DNA from: a virus
Direction: 5' to 3' (one strand)
DNA length: 24,167 nucleotides
Virus record (IMG/VR): IMGVR_UViG_3300048672_000098
Location: 1-24,167 of that record
Part shown: positions 12,627 to 22,338 of the stretch, one piece after another
Layout of the letters: each line of letters begins with the position of its first letter
Numbering within the stretch: the first letter of the stretch is position 1
Made by a program: the position numbers and the translations under genes
Notes under the pieces: generated by a model
The model's input: the letters and a program-made list of their open reading frames with translations, nothing else
Told to the model about the DNA's origin: nothing
Databases searched by the model: none

Positions 12627-14078
12627 ATGTCAGACTTTCTTAAGATTACTGGTAATAAAGTAAGAGCTAATGAAATACTAGCCCAGGCTAATCAGTTAAA
12701 AAACTTTATGAAAATTAATCTTGAGAGGTCTGGCCTCTCTAGTTCTATTAGAAGATTACGTCTAGGTGATGGATCTTCTATTAGCATTAGATTATATAAA
12801 GATGCAAACTCCAGTATTATAAATAGCGTTACTAATCTTTTTGGAGCTATTAAAGTTATACAAGCTATAAAATCATTTAGTATTAAGTTTTATGGGCCTA
12901 ACTATTCTAGAAAGTATCATAATAACTTAGAAGGTTCTTATTTAGACCCTGAGCCTATTAAGGTTCTAGTAAGAGGTAATAGTGCATATCATTCACCTTT
13001 TACAACAAACTATAAGTTTTATCAAACTGGGGATATCCTATCTTATTTAACTAATCCATTAGGTGTTATAAGTAAGATAAATAATATTTATAGAAATGAT
13101 AAACCTACTTCAATTGACAATATAAGGTTGATAGCTGCCACTTTAATAGGTGATAGAATATTTGTAATAACCTCTAATCTGCCTTTTGGCATAAGTATAG
13201 GGTACTATGACCTAGTATTATCTAGTACAGATCAATATATATATAGCCCTTATATATACTTAGTATCTTCATTTGCCATTGCATCACAATCAACTGCATT
13301 TTCCTCAATGGATGGAAGATCTTTTATACTAAATAATACAGACAATAATAGTATATACAAGATCTATATTAATAATGACTTAACAGTATCAGTGTCTTTA
13401 GTTTATTCACTACAAGGCTTCACGGGATCTATAAAAAGAGCCCTACTTAATACCTTCTCTAGTGAGTTTTCAGATGACTATACATTAACAGTAGCTGAAA
13501 AGGTTTCTTATACAGATGTAGATTATGTATATTCAAACAATAATAGAATACTTATATATAAGTATATACATAAAGATAACACTTTCATAAAGCTACCTAT
13601 AGATGGTTTCTATTATAACGAGTATGTAAACCAGAATACTGGTGAATTTACTACTAATATATACATGCCAATGTATGTCTCTCCTGATAAAGATTTGTAT
13701 ATAGTATCTTCAATATTAGTAAGTAGACCTAATATATCAACCCCTTTATCATATAGGTATGTACTTAAGGTTATAAATAAAGGGGTAACAACTGAAATAT
13801 ATAGCAGTACTAATAGCTTTGATTTTTCAGCAATACCTTATAATTATAGCTCCATACTAACCTCTATACCTCAGATTTTATGTATAGATAATAGTTACCT
13901 ACTAGGTATAAGTATAAGCCTACCAAAGACACATGGGTCTATAGTTAATCAGAGAAGTATATCTATTATATATGATTACTCTGATAATTCTTTTGATATT
14001 GTTAATACTTATAATCAAGATACCTTTGATAGATTATACTTAAATAATATCTCACCAACTATAACATTAAATAGGTAG
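12627..14078 (+). CDS. Unknown beta-rich virion protein, 483 aa
   Basis: AGGG lies eight bases before the ATG. Residues 1-90 are helical with an embedded RLGDGSSISIRLYKDA strand pair (46-61). The rest is extremely rich in Ser, Asn, Tyr and Ile, with repeated blade-like units such as DRIFVITSNLPFGISIGYYD and SSMDGRSFILNNTDNN. KDLYIVSSILVS and YLLGISISLPK come later. This suggests a beta-propeller or beta-helix tail protein. No enzyme motif is visible. It sits between a conserved virion protein and two fibre genes, so I infer a tail appendage or its attachment part. I do not recognise the family. Confidence 0.5.
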   Translation: MSDFLKITGNKVRANEILAQANQLKNFMKINLERSGLSSSIRRLRLGDGSSISIRLYKDANSSIINSVTNLFGAIKVIQAIKSFSIKFYGPNYSRKYHNNLEGSYLDPEPIKVLVRGNSAYHSPFTTNYKFYQTGDILSYLTNPLGVISKINNIYRNDKPTSIDNIRLIAATLIGDRIFVITSNLPFGISIGYYDLVLSSTDQYIYSPYIYLVSSFAIASQSTAFSSMDGRSFILNNTDNNSIYKIYINNDLTVSVSLVYSLQGFTGSIKRALLNTFSSEFSDDYTLTVAEKVSYTDVDYVYSNNNRILIYKYIHKDNTFIKLPIDGFYYNEYVNQNTGEFTTNIYMPMYVSPDKDLYIVSSILVSRPNISTPLSYRYVLKVINKGVTTEIYSSTNSFDFSAIPYNYSSILTSIPQILCIDNSYLLGISISLPKTHGSIVNQRSISIIYDYSDNSFDIVNTYNQDTFDRLYLNNISPTITLNR

Positions 14079-14086
14079 TATATTAA

Positions 14087-15952
14087 ATGGCACAACTCTT
14101 TGCAAATAATGCTAAAAGTACTCTTAGTACTTCTATTTCTGATATAGATACAATAATAACTCTACAGACTGGGGGCGGATCTAAATTCCCTAGTAATCTA
14201 TCTAATACTAACTATATACTAGTTACCTTATCTTCCATAGATGGCCTCTCTCAAGAGGTAATAAAAGTTACTGGAATTTCTGGTGATATATTTACATCTG
14301 TAGTTAGAGGTTATGAGTTAGGGCCACCTAAGACTTTTATTGCAGGTGATAATGTATATTTATCTATAACGTCATCAACATTAGATCTTCTTCCTACTAC
14401 AAACTTAAATGGGACTTCCTTATATCTTTCAAATAAATCAGACAGCATAGGGTCATATAGTACCTTATTCGGTATAGGGTCTTCCTGTAATGGCTACTCT
14501 TTTACTACAGTATTTGGTAAAGGTACCAGCTCTATAGGCCACTATAACTGTATAATTGGAAGCTCTATAAATACTCTAGATTATAGTACAGACTCTTGTG
14601 TAACTATAGGATCATTCTCATCCTTAGGAGCCGCTATAGGCTGTGTAGCTTTAGGGGATTTCTCATTTATAAATGGGGCTAACTCTATAGCTATAGGATC
14701 AGGCTCATCAGCAGATACTTTATCTGTAGCTATAGGCCCAAGCTCCTACTCTTACCTCTCTTCTGTAGCTATTGGTAAGAACTCTTATGCTGAGAACTCG
14801 TCAGTAACATTTGGTGTATTATCATCATGTGTTGGATATAATAATATTAGTATTGGTTGTCTTAATAAATCCTCTAGCTTATTCAGTAATACTATTACTT
14901 CAGGATCACAGCTAGCCTCTACTGTAATAGGAAGTGGTAATGTTTGTATTGCCTCATCTAATAAAGGCTCTAATAGTATAATTATAGGCTCATACTCTGT
15001 ACCTACAGAGATAGCTGCTAATAACTCTGTTATTATAAGTCATGGTTCATCCCTTATTACTAGTGCATCATATACATCTTTATCCTCTACATACCCAAAT
15101 AACTATATAGAAAATAATACTTATACAGGCAATGGTAGTATTACAGATTCTATATTAATTAACTCAACAGCCTTCTCTTCCTCTTTTCCTGGAAGTAATA
15201 CTATAGCCATAGGTGCTGGATCATCATCTTCAACAACTACTGGAGTTATTATTGGATCGGCTCTTGGGGATATATCTTTCCCATCTATAACTCATGTCGG
15301 AAGTACACAGGGTTATAACTTAGGTCAAAGGTCATCAACTATTGGATCATTAGCAGGTTATCATGGTATTTACACATCTAATGAAGTCACTATTAAAGAT
15401 GTAACTGCAATAAGAGGCTACGCAACAACAGCATCTGGTAATACTATACTTCCTAATATAAATACAGGTTGTTCTGTTATAGGTAGGGGTTCTTTTTGTA
15501 AACTTCCAGCAACAAAAATAATCAATGGTACATCACAAATACCCGTAACCCCTTCAGCCCAATCTACTAAGATATTCTCTAAATGCACTGGATATGAGAC
15601 TATTTTTTCTAAAGCTGCTATATCTAGTACAATATTTAATGTAATAAACTCTAATCTATTTGCTGCTGAGGCTGCTACATCATATGTTAATTATGGGTTT
15701 ATATGTACTAGGGTAGGTTTTGTTATACTTACAGGTACAGTTAGTACTCCTCCTACAATAACAATAGCAGGTAATCTTGCCTCTAAAGTATTTACACCAT
15801 CTAACACTGTGACTAATAGTATATCGGTATCTCCAGAATTACCTGTACTACTCTCTAATGGCACTGGAAATATAACATTCATTAATACAACAGCATCTAC
15901 AGGTACATTTACTGCTAGATTACTTGTTTATGGATACTTCATTGGTATATAA
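14087..15952 (+). CDS. Tail fibre protein 1 with YadA-like repeats, 621 aa
   Basis: Residues 1-~105 form a common phage fibre N-terminal module. It runs from MAQLFANNAKSTLSTSISD through EVIKVTGISGDIFTSVVRGYE to the FIAGDNVYLSIT strand, and probably attaches to the virion. Residues ~120-400 contain many short 'S-x-x-I-G' repeats (SIAIGSGSSAD, SVAIGPSSYS, SVAIGKNSYAENS). These are the pattern of the left-handed beta-roll head of bacterial trimeric autotransporter adhesins such as YadA. The last ~150 residues form a separate beta-rich domain (TIFNVINSNLF, then TASTGTFTARLLVYGYFIGI), shared with the next gene. I infer a trimeric receptor-binding fibre. The spacing of the repeats is looser here than in the downstream paralogue. 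Confidence 0.75.
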   Translation: MAQLFANNAKSTLSTSISDIDTIITLQTGGGSKFPSNLSNTNYILVTLSSIDGLSQEVIKVTGISGDIFTSVVRGYELGPPKTFIAGDNVYLSITSSTLDLLPTTNLNGTSLYLSNKSDSIGSYSTLFGIGSSCNGYSFTTVFGKGTSSIGHYNCIIGSSINTLDYSTDSCVTIGSFSSLGAAIGCVALGDFSFINGANSIAIGSGSSADTLSVAIGPSSYSYLSSVAIGKNSYAENSSVTFGVLSSCVGYNNISIGCLNKSSSLFSNTITSGSQLASTVIGSGNVCIASSNKGSNSIIIGSYSVPTEIAANNSVIISHGSSLITSASYTSLSSTYPNNYIENNTYTGNGSITDSILINSTAFSSSFPGSNTIAIGAGSSSSTTTGVIIGSALGDISFPSITHVGSTQGYNLGQRSSTIGSLAGYHGIYTSNEVTIKDVTAIRGYATTASGNTILPNINTGCSVIGRGSFCKLPATKIINGTSQIPVTPSAQSTKIFSKCTGYETIFSKAAISSTIFNVINSNLFAAEAATSYVNYGFICTRVGFVILTGTVSTPPTITIAGNLASKVFTPSNTVTNSISVSPELPVLLSNGTGNITFINTTASTGTFTARLLVYGYFIGI

Positions 15953-15974
15953 GTAAAGGATATATGGTTATTTA

Positions 15975-17636
15975 ATGGCACAGCTATTTTCTAATAATGC
16001 AAAAACAACACTATCTAGTAATATAAATAGTTCTCAAACATCTATCCCTGTAGTAAATGCTTCAGTATTTAATGTAGGGTTAACCTCTCCAGATTTTGAG
16101 GTTATTACTCTAGAAGATACCTCAGGTAATAGAGAAATTATTAAGGTTGATGGTATAGTATCTAATACACTTACTGTTACTAGAGGCTATGAATCTACTA
16201 CTCCTTTATCATTTTCATCATCTGATACTACTGTTGAATCTAGGCTAACAGCCGGTAGTCTCTCTCTTCTACCAAAATCTAATCTTAATAACTCTTTATC
16301 TATAGGTTATAATACTACTACTGGAAGTACATCCTGTATGGCTATCGGCAATAGTGCTATATGTCAAGGGAGTAACTCTATGGCCTTGGGTCATCTATCT
16401 ACAACAGCATCTAGTTCTGGATCTATAGCTATTGGTTATGGTTCAACATCTATAGGCGGGTCATCTGTTGCTATAGGTTATGGGGCTAACACTAATACAG
16501 CTACATCTTCTGTAGTAATCGGTACATCCTGCTCTACAAATGCTAATGATTCTATAGTTATAGGAAAAACAATAGCTGCTAGCGCTACTTCATCTATTAA
16601 TATAGGCTCTTGGGCTACATCATCTGTAGCAGGTATTAATACAACCTCTATAGGCTATAGCACATTTAATAATAATACCACTAGTGTTGGGATTGGTGCA
16701 AACTGCCTTACTCAAGGTGTAGGTTCAGTCTCTATAGGTTATGCCTCTAGTTCAACAGGTGGCGTAGCTATAGGCTCTGGAGCTATAGCAACTACTAGTT
16801 CTTCTGTATCTATTGGTACATCTGCAAACTCTGTAACTAGTGGGGCCGGTATCTCAATAGGGAACTTATCTAAGTGTGCATTAAGTTCTATATCTATAGG
16901 TACATCATCAACCTCATCAGGAGCTAATACTATAGCTATAGGTTCTAACTCTACTGCTACTGGAGCAGGTTCTCTTGCTATAGGTACTAGCGCAAATACA
17001 GGGGCTACAACAACATCTACCTCTATAGGTAACTCATCCTCTGTACTTGCTTCAAGGTCTACTGCTTTTGGGTATGCCTCAACTGTTGCAGCAGCAGCTA
17101 CTGATTCTATAGCTGTAGGGTATAACGCCTCTTGCACAGCTACAGCGATTGGAAGTATTGCTTTTGGTTCAGGTGCAATAAATACATTACCAAGTACTAC
17201 AGTTATTCTTGGTACTAGCTTTCTACCTGTAACACAAGCTGCTAATCATCTAAAGGTTTTTAGTCAAATAACAGGTAATGTTACTATAATTGGTACACCT
17301 GTAATCTCTTCTACAATATTCAATGTTATAAATAGTAATCTTATCCCTATAGAAGATATGACTGAGTTTAGTACTTCTTTATTTGTTGTAGATGCTATAT
17401 CATTTTCAATATCCACAGGGACGGTTACAACACCTCCAACAATAACCTTAACAGGTAACACAGGGTCTGTAGTATTTACCCCTACTAATACAGTTACTAA
17501 TTCTATATCAAGATCTACAACAAATCCTACAGTAGTATCAAGTGGGTCTGGTAACTTGACATTAGTAAATACAACAGCATCTACAGGTACATTTACTGGT
17601 AGGGTCTTTATTCATGGGTACTTTATAGGTGCTTAA
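15975..17636 (+). CDS. Tail fibre protein 2 with YadA-like repeats, 553 aa
   Basis: Paralogue of the preceding fibre, with the same N-terminal module (MAQLFSNNAKTTLSSNINSS, then NREIIKVDGIVSNTLTVTRGYE). About twenty 'S-x-x-I-G' repeats at ~110-415 follow (SIAIGYGSTS, SVAIGYGANT, TIAIGSNSTATGAGS, SLAIGTSANTG). A matching C-terminal domain contains ISSTIFNVINSNL and TASTGTFTGRVFIHGYFIGA. Repeat units are mostly 12-16 residues and closer to the bacterial YadA consensus than those of fibre 1. A three-codon frame (ATG at 15964, Met-Val-Ile-stop) precedes the gene, and its TAA overlaps this ATG. Inferred: trimeric adhesin-like receptor-binding fibre, perhaps an alternative or heteromeric partner of fibre 1. 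Confidence 0.75.
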   Translation: MAQLFSNNAKTTLSSNINSSQTSIPVVNASVFNVGLTSPDFEVITLEDTSGNREIIKVDGIVSNTLTVTRGYESTTPLSFSSSDTTVESRLTAGSLSLLPKSNLNNSLSIGYNTTTGSTSCMAIGNSAICQGSNSMALGHLSTTASSSGSIAIGYGSTSIGGSSVAIGYGANTNTATSSVVIGTSCSTNANDSIVIGKTIAASATSSINIGSWATSSVAGINTTSIGYSTFNNNTTSVGIGANCLTQGVGSVSIGYASSSTGGVAIGSGAIATTSSSVSIGTSANSVTSGAGISIGNLSKCALSSISIGTSSTSSGANTIAIGSNSTATGAGSLAIGTSANTGATTTSTSIGNSSSVLASRSTAFGYASTVAAAATDSIAVGYNASCTATAIGSIAFGSGAINTLPSTTVILGTSFLPVTQAANHLKVFSQITGNVTIIGTPVISSTIFNVINSNLIPIEDMTEFSTSLFVVDAISFSISTGTVTTPPTITLTGNTGSVVFTPTNTVTNSISRSTTNPTVVSSGSGNLTLVNTTASTGTFTGRVFIHGYFIGA

Positions 17637-17638
17637 AA

Positions 17639-19441
17639 ATGTTACTTAATACTAGTAAAATATCATCAGTACCTTTAGATGGCTTATTTATACCTGCATC
17701 TGGTGGTGGCTCACAATCAGATACTATATCAGAAAATATATCTTATATATCTAGCCCTATATTAGGTAGTATAGATTTTGAAAGTATAAGTGAAGCTTTC
17801 TATATAGTAACTAGCTCTATAGCTGATTATAGATTCAGCCAAGGTATTACTGAGCCTTTCAGCATATCATCATCATCTATAGCGGCTAATCTTCAAATCT
17901 TCAGCATATTAGATACACTTAATATTAATGTTTCTGAGTCTATATCTAAAAATGCCCTCAAGATATTATCAGAATCTTTTAATGTATCTAAGAATGAGTT
18001 GGTACATGTAAACTCTAGTATAACTGACTATATTAATATACTAGACTCTTATACTACTAAACAGATATTCTCACTTGTATCATCAATAGTTAGTAGCACC
18101 TCTACTGTTGTAGTTGGTAAGTTCTATTCTGCACTTATAACATCATTATCATTAAGTGTTGATGCTCTAGCTAGCTATAACTTTAACCAGGCAATAATAG
18201 AGTTATTCTCTACTATAGATCTTCCTAGCAAGGTTCAGCAAGAGTTTATATATAATAGCATATCAACTTTAGAATCCTACTTATTATCTATAACAGTACC
18301 AGCTAACTCTTCAGTATCTATTAGTACAGTAAACAGTATTAATAGTAATTTGAAGTATGAAAATAAAGAAACTATATCTACTGTGTCTTTAGTTAATACT
18401 AATGCCTTTGGTGCTATAACAGAGTTATTAGTCCTTATAACTGATATGATAGTTAAAGATTATAATAGTTTAGAAGACACTATTACGATGTCATCTATTA
18501 TAAGTAGTAAGAGTTATTTGTATGAATCCCTTCTTAATATTATAAAACTGAATAGCTTGTATAAAGTCTTAGATATAGCTATTATATCAGATGGTCTAGA
18601 TGTATCTACTAATATATTATCTTTAGTTAAATCTATAGGGATTATTATAGAGTCTATAGATACTAGTTCAGATGCCTTTATAGCAAGTAATACATTCCTA
18701 GTTCTCTTAGATACTTTAACTTTAATAGATCAATCAGTATATGCTTTATTTGGAAGTATTTCAGAGACTATAGAGTATAGTCTATTAACAAGCTCTATAA
18801 GAAAGAGTATTGAGAAGGTAATAGAGGCTTTATTTATAAGTCAATCCTCCGCTCAAAACTCTGTTATATTGGTTCCTTTATTAGATAATCTATCTATAAA
18901 TAGTGACTATTCTTTATCCTCTATAATACAGGCACTGCTATCTGATGAACTGTTACTAGTCTTACCTAATAGCTTTGGTAGTTCTAACTACTTTACGTAT
19001 GCCTTTAGTCCTGAGACAAGCTCTATAAGCACCTATGATAATTATAATTTTGATGGCGCTTGTGTCTTTAAGGATAAGTATCTATTCTTCAATAAAACTG
19101 GAATATATGAATATGGTGGTAAGTTTGATAATGGACTACCTATACAATCTGAAATTAGCACATCAGCCTTAATGTATGCTACCTCTAATCTTAAGTCTGT
19201 ACCTAGTGTTTACCTTGGGGTTGTTAATTCTGATTTTGTCATATTAAAAGTTAGAACTGATGGAAGAGGGGAGTTTACCTATAAACTTAATAAGCACACA
19301 AATAATCTTCATACACAAAAGATAAATGTAGGCAAAGGTGTTATAGGTCGATACTTTCAGTTTGATTTAATTACCAGTGCTGAAGATTTTGATCTAAACA
19401 GTATAGAATTTCTACCTTTAGTACTTAAAAGGAAAATATAA
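17639..19441 (+). CDS. Conserved phage virion protein with repeat N-terminus, 600 aa
   Basis: Starts two bases after the fibre 2 stop, so probably coupled. Residues ~25-440 are low-complexity Ser/Ile/Leu units of about 30-40 residues (for example SITDYINILDSYTTKQIFSL) in an alternating strand-like style, similar to the gene entering the window at base 1. The C-terminal ~150 residues form a domain I recognise from many phages. Its signposts are YDNYNFDGACVFKDKYLFF, GIYEYGGKFDNGLPIQSEIS, KVRTDGRGEFTYKL, GVIGRYFQFDL and a final FLPLVLKRKI. In other phages this protein sits next to the long helical protein found next here. The biochemical role is unknown; it is treated as a virion/tail structural protein. 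Confidence 0.65.
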   Translation: MLLNTSKISSVPLDGLFIPASGGGSQSDTISENISYISSPILGSIDFESISEAFYIVTSSIADYRFSQGITEPFSISSSSIAANLQIFSILDTLNINVSESISKNALKILSESFNVSKNELVHVNSSITDYINILDSYTTKQIFSLVSSIVSSTSTVVVGKFYSALITSLSLSVDALASYNFNQAIIELFSTIDLPSKVQQEFIYNSISTLESYLLSITVPANSSVSISTVNSINSNLKYENKETISTVSLVNTNAFGAITELLVLITDMIVKDYNSLEDTITMSSIISSKSYLYESLLNIIKLNSLYKVLDIAIISDGLDVSTNILSLVKSIGIIIESIDTSSDAFIASNTFLVLLDTLTLIDQSVYALFGSISETIEYSLLTSSIRKSIEKVIEALFISQSSAQNSVILVPLLDNLSINSDYSLSSIIQALLSDELLLVLPNSFGSSNYFTYAFSPETSSISTYDNYNFDGACVFKDKYLFFNKTGIYEYGGKFDNGLPIQSEISTSALMYATSNLKSVPSVYLGVVNSDFVILKVRTDGRGEFTYKLNKHTNNLHTQKINVGKGVIGRYFQFDLITSAEDFDLNSIEFLPLVLKRKI

Positions 19442-19443
19442 TA

Positions 19444-21303
19444 ATGCCACTTAACAATCTGGACATTAATGTAAACTCGAATGGTGTAGATGTTTGGCTT
19501 ACTGATTTAAAGAATATAGCAGATTCAGCTATAAATAAAGCCTCATCATCAGCCTCATCACTTCAAACTAACTCATTTCAAACATACCCTGTATCCAATT
19601 CTCATCTATTCCCAAATAGTGAAAGAGTTCAGATAGATAGTGTTTCAGATCCTATAGAGCCTACTTTTGATCTTCCACAGAGACCCGTGCCTAGGAAGAT
19701 CACTCTTAATCTATCTAGTGTTACACCACCTCACTTAGACTCAGTTCTTGTTGATCCACCCACACTAAACATACCTAAAGCTCCAGGTGTATCTTTAGGT
19801 GATGCCCCTGTAAGAAATTTTAATGTTAATACTAATCTATCGGTACCTGAGTTTGAAGGTTATAATCTTCCTAAGGTGCCTACGTTCGAATCTCTTAAGA
19901 TACCTGTACTAGATACACCAAACATTACTCCTTTCCTACAGGCTATACCCTCTTTTAACTCTTCAGTAATACCTACATCTATAGTATCCTTCAACCCTAC
20001 AAGATATACTTCAGGGTTGGTAACATCTGTAAGGGATTTATTATTAAGAAGATTATCTGGTGGTACAGGTCTATCAGCAACAGTAGAGGCTGCTATATGG
20101 GATAGGGATCGTGATAGAGAGTTAAGAGCTTCTAGGTTATCTGAAGAGACTTTACTTAACTCTAGAGCTGGTTCAGGTTTTAGTAGACCTACTGGATCTA
20201 TGTTCTCTGTACTAGATAATATGGTACAGGATGCCCAATCTAAGATTATAGAGCTTAGTAGAGAGATAATGATTAAACAGGCTGATCTAGAACAGAAGAA
20301 CCTGGACTCTTCTATCTCTCAAACTATGGCTCTTGAAGATTTATTACTTAAAGAGTTTTTAGAGTTTACTAAAACCTCATTTGATCTAGCTAAATATAAG
20401 AAGGATACAGAGGTAGAAATTTTTAAATCCTCCTTATCAGTATTCTCTTCAGAGATAGAGATGTATAAAGCCTATGCAATATCATATGAAACTATGATTA
20501 AGGCAGAGCTTAATAAGCTTGATATTTATAAAGCCGAATTAGATGGTGCTAGATTAGTTAATGAAGTTAAGGCTCAAGAGATAAGTGTATTCTCTGCTGG
20601 TATAGAAGGTATTAAGGCTAGTGTAGATTTATATAGGTCTCAGATACAGGCTATAGAGGAAACCTTAAAGATAGAAGGTTTAAAGTTTGATCTATTTAAA
20701 TCAGATATAGAGGCATATAACTCTACTTTAGAATCTCATAAACTTAAATATAATATATATGCCGAGCAGATTAAAGGTGAGCTATCTAAAACAGAGATCT
20801 ATGATTCTCAAGTTAAAGCTTATGCTTCTAGAGTTCAGGCATACTCTTCAGAGGCTGATGTTTCTATGAAGGTTGCTGAACTTAACAGTAATCTTGAAGG
20901 TCTAAAACTGAAGCAATATGAGGCTGATACAGATCTTTATATAAAACAGCTTCAGTCAGATCAATTAAGATATGAGTCAGCTGTTAATGTATACAAAGGT
21001 CAAGCAGACGTCTTCTCAGCTAAACTAGGTCTTAATAGAGCTAATGCTGAAATACAGCTTAAGAATATTGAAAATACTATAGAGCAGAATAAAGCTCAAG
21101 CTAATATCTCGGTAGAGAATGCCAGACTTAACTTAGCATCCTTATCTAATAGTGCTAATGCTCTTATAGAGGGTAAGAAGGCTGCTGGCGGGATCTACCA
21201 GGCTATAGGCTCATCTGCCTTATCAGCAATTAACGTAAGTAATCACTTCTCTAGTAGCGTTGGCTTGACAGCTAGTGAAGATCATAACTACTCAGGGGTA
21301 TAA
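19444..21303 (+). CDS. Long helical virion protein, 619 aa
   Basis: AGGA lies about ten bases before the ATG. Residues ~70-180 are proline-rich with repeated short strands (LPQRPVPRK, VTPPHLD, NIPKAPGVSLGD). WDRDRDRELRASRL at 219-232 is a signature found in related phage proteins. Residues ~260-590 are almost entirely helical with repeats of the type E-x-Y-K-A/E-x-x-x-x (EIEMYKAYAISYE, LDIYKAELDGARL, KTEIYDSQVKAYASRVQAY), implying a very long coiled coil or helical rod. The C-terminal ~40 residues are Gly/Ser/Ala-rich. This family pairs with the preceding protein. I infer a rod-like virion component, possibly ejected or part of a tail spike stalk; a tape-measure role is unlikely given the podovirus-like gene set. 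Confidence 0.62.
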   Translation: MPLNNLDINVNSNGVDVWLTDLKNIADSAINKASSSASSLQTNSFQTYPVSNSHLFPNSERVQIDSVSDPIEPTFDLPQRPVPRKITLNLSSVTPPHLDSVLVDPPTLNIPKAPGVSLGDAPVRNFNVNTNLSVPEFEGYNLPKVPTFESLKIPVLDTPNITPFLQAIPSFNSSVIPTSIVSFNPTRYTSGLVTSVRDLLLRRLSGGTGLSATVEAAIWDRDRDRELRASRLSEETLLNSRAGSGFSRPTGSMFSVLDNMVQDAQSKIIELSREIMIKQADLEQKNLDSSISQTMALEDLLLKEFLEFTKTSFDLAKYKKDTEVEIFKSSLSVFSSEIEMYKAYAISYETMIKAELNKLDIYKAELDGARLVNEVKAQEISVFSAGIEGIKASVDLYRSQIQAIEETLKIEGLKFDLFKSDIEAYNSTLESHKLKYNIYAEQIKGELSKTEIYDSQVKAYASRVQAYSSEADVSMKVAELNSNLEGLKLKQYEADTDLYIKQLQSDQLRYESAVNVYKGQADVFSAKLGLNRANAEIQLKNIENTIEQNKAQANISVENARLNLASLSNSANALIEGKKAAGGIYQAIGSSALSAINVSNHFSSSVGLTASEDHNYSGV

Positions 21304-21306
21304 TGA

Positions 21307-22338
21307 ATGGCAGATCCTAATAAGAAAGATCCTAAGAAGGCTCAACTTGGTGCTGGTGGTAATGGTGCTCAAGCAACTACAGTAGATGATAAGTCTGGTA
21401 CTGGTGCCCAGTCTACCCTTCAAAGAGGTATAGGCGCAGTTGGTAAAGTATTAAATAATATTAACCCTTTCAACAATGTAGCATCTAATGTAGTTAAAAC
21501 TTTAACAGATGGTAGTATCGTTAATGGGGCTAAGGCTTTAGGTAGTCAAGTAGCTACAGCTTTAACAACACCCCCTACTAGTCAGAATGATTTAAATGCT
21601 AGTAGAGTAGCTACTACCCCAGTAGCACCATCAAAGGTTACTACCCCAGTAGGAGTTCAAAGTACTAAAGTAGATAGCCTACCTGATGGTGGCTTCAGAA
21701 CTAATACATATACCAATGGTGCTAATAGTGTTACTTTCGGTAATAGAACTTTATCAGATACACAAGTATCTAATCTAGATAAAACATTAGAGTACAATCG
21801 TAGACCTGAGGTAATAGAAGGTTTTGCTAAGAATGCTGCCCTCTCTCAGGCTAGATACGATGATTACTTTAAGAAGAAAGAGGTAGGGGATCTTACAGCT
21901 AGGTTAGATGGTGAACTTAGTAAAAGATTCCCTAATCCTACAGTTGTTAATAACCTTCAAGAGCGTCTTAAGTTAGGGAGTGAGGAGAAGGCTACTGGCC
22001 CTTCCTTCGCTGATGTAAATAAAGCAGATGAGGCCAAGGCTAGGTTACAGCTAGATATTAATAAAGGTAGTGATGCTAAGAATAATAAATTTATGGCATC
22101 TCTAACTAAAGAAGATCCATCAGGACGTAAGAGAAGTCTTAACAATATTTTAGCTGAAGGTGAGGGGTTAGGTGCTGATTATAATGTAGACGTTGTATCT
22201 CAATTCTCTGATGCGCCACAAGAAACTTTAGCTAGACTAGGTTCTGCTAAGACCTCTGAAGAGTATTTACAGACCTTAAAAGAGTTAGGCGTATCACCAC
22301 CTTTAGCACTAAAGGCAACCCAAAAGAAATTTAAATAG
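21307..22338 (+). CDS. Probable internal virion (ejection) protein, 343 aa
   Basis: The ATG at 21307 is in the reading frame; another ATG at 21303 overlapping the previous stop is out of frame. The protein has a basic, Gly/Ala/Gln-rich N-terminus (KKDPKKAQLGAGGNGAQATT). It continues with a helical stretch IGAVGKVLNNINPFNN, a disordered Pro/Thr segment (~95-125) and a helical charged C-terminal half (LTARLDGELSKRF, KADEAKARLQLDINK). There is no catalytic motif. Low-complexity, Ala/Gly-rich helical proteins behind the tail genes of podoviruses are commonly ejection proteins that leave the capsid before DNA. That role is inferred from composition and position. Confidence 0.5.
   Translation: MADPNKKDPKKAQLGAGGNGAQATTVDDKSGTGAQSTLQRGIGAVGKVLNNINPFNNVASNVVKTLTDGSIVNGAKALGSQVATALTTPPTSQNDLNASRVATTPVAPSKVTTPVGVQSTKVDSLPDGGFRTNTYTNGANSVTFGNRTLSDTQVSNLDKTLEYNRRPEVIEGFAKNAALSQARYDDYFKKKEVGDLTARLDGELSKRFPNPTVVNNLQERLKLGSEEKATGPSFADVNKADEAKARLQLDINKGSDAKNNKFMASLTKEDPSGRKRSLNNILAEGEGLGADYNVDVVSQFSDAPQETLARLGSAKTSEEYLQTLKELGVSPPLALKATQKKFK

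Noticed and set aside
16739-17137. 132-aa reverse-strand frame opposite fibre 2
   Set aside because: It is the mirror of the Ser/Ala/Gly-rich repeat on the + strand, with repetitive composition and no ribosome binding site.
16300-17170. CRISPR-like array in fibre 2
   Set aside because: The repeated short units are degenerate, in frame and encode the 'S-x-x-I-G' protein repeats; there are no constant repeats with unique spacers.
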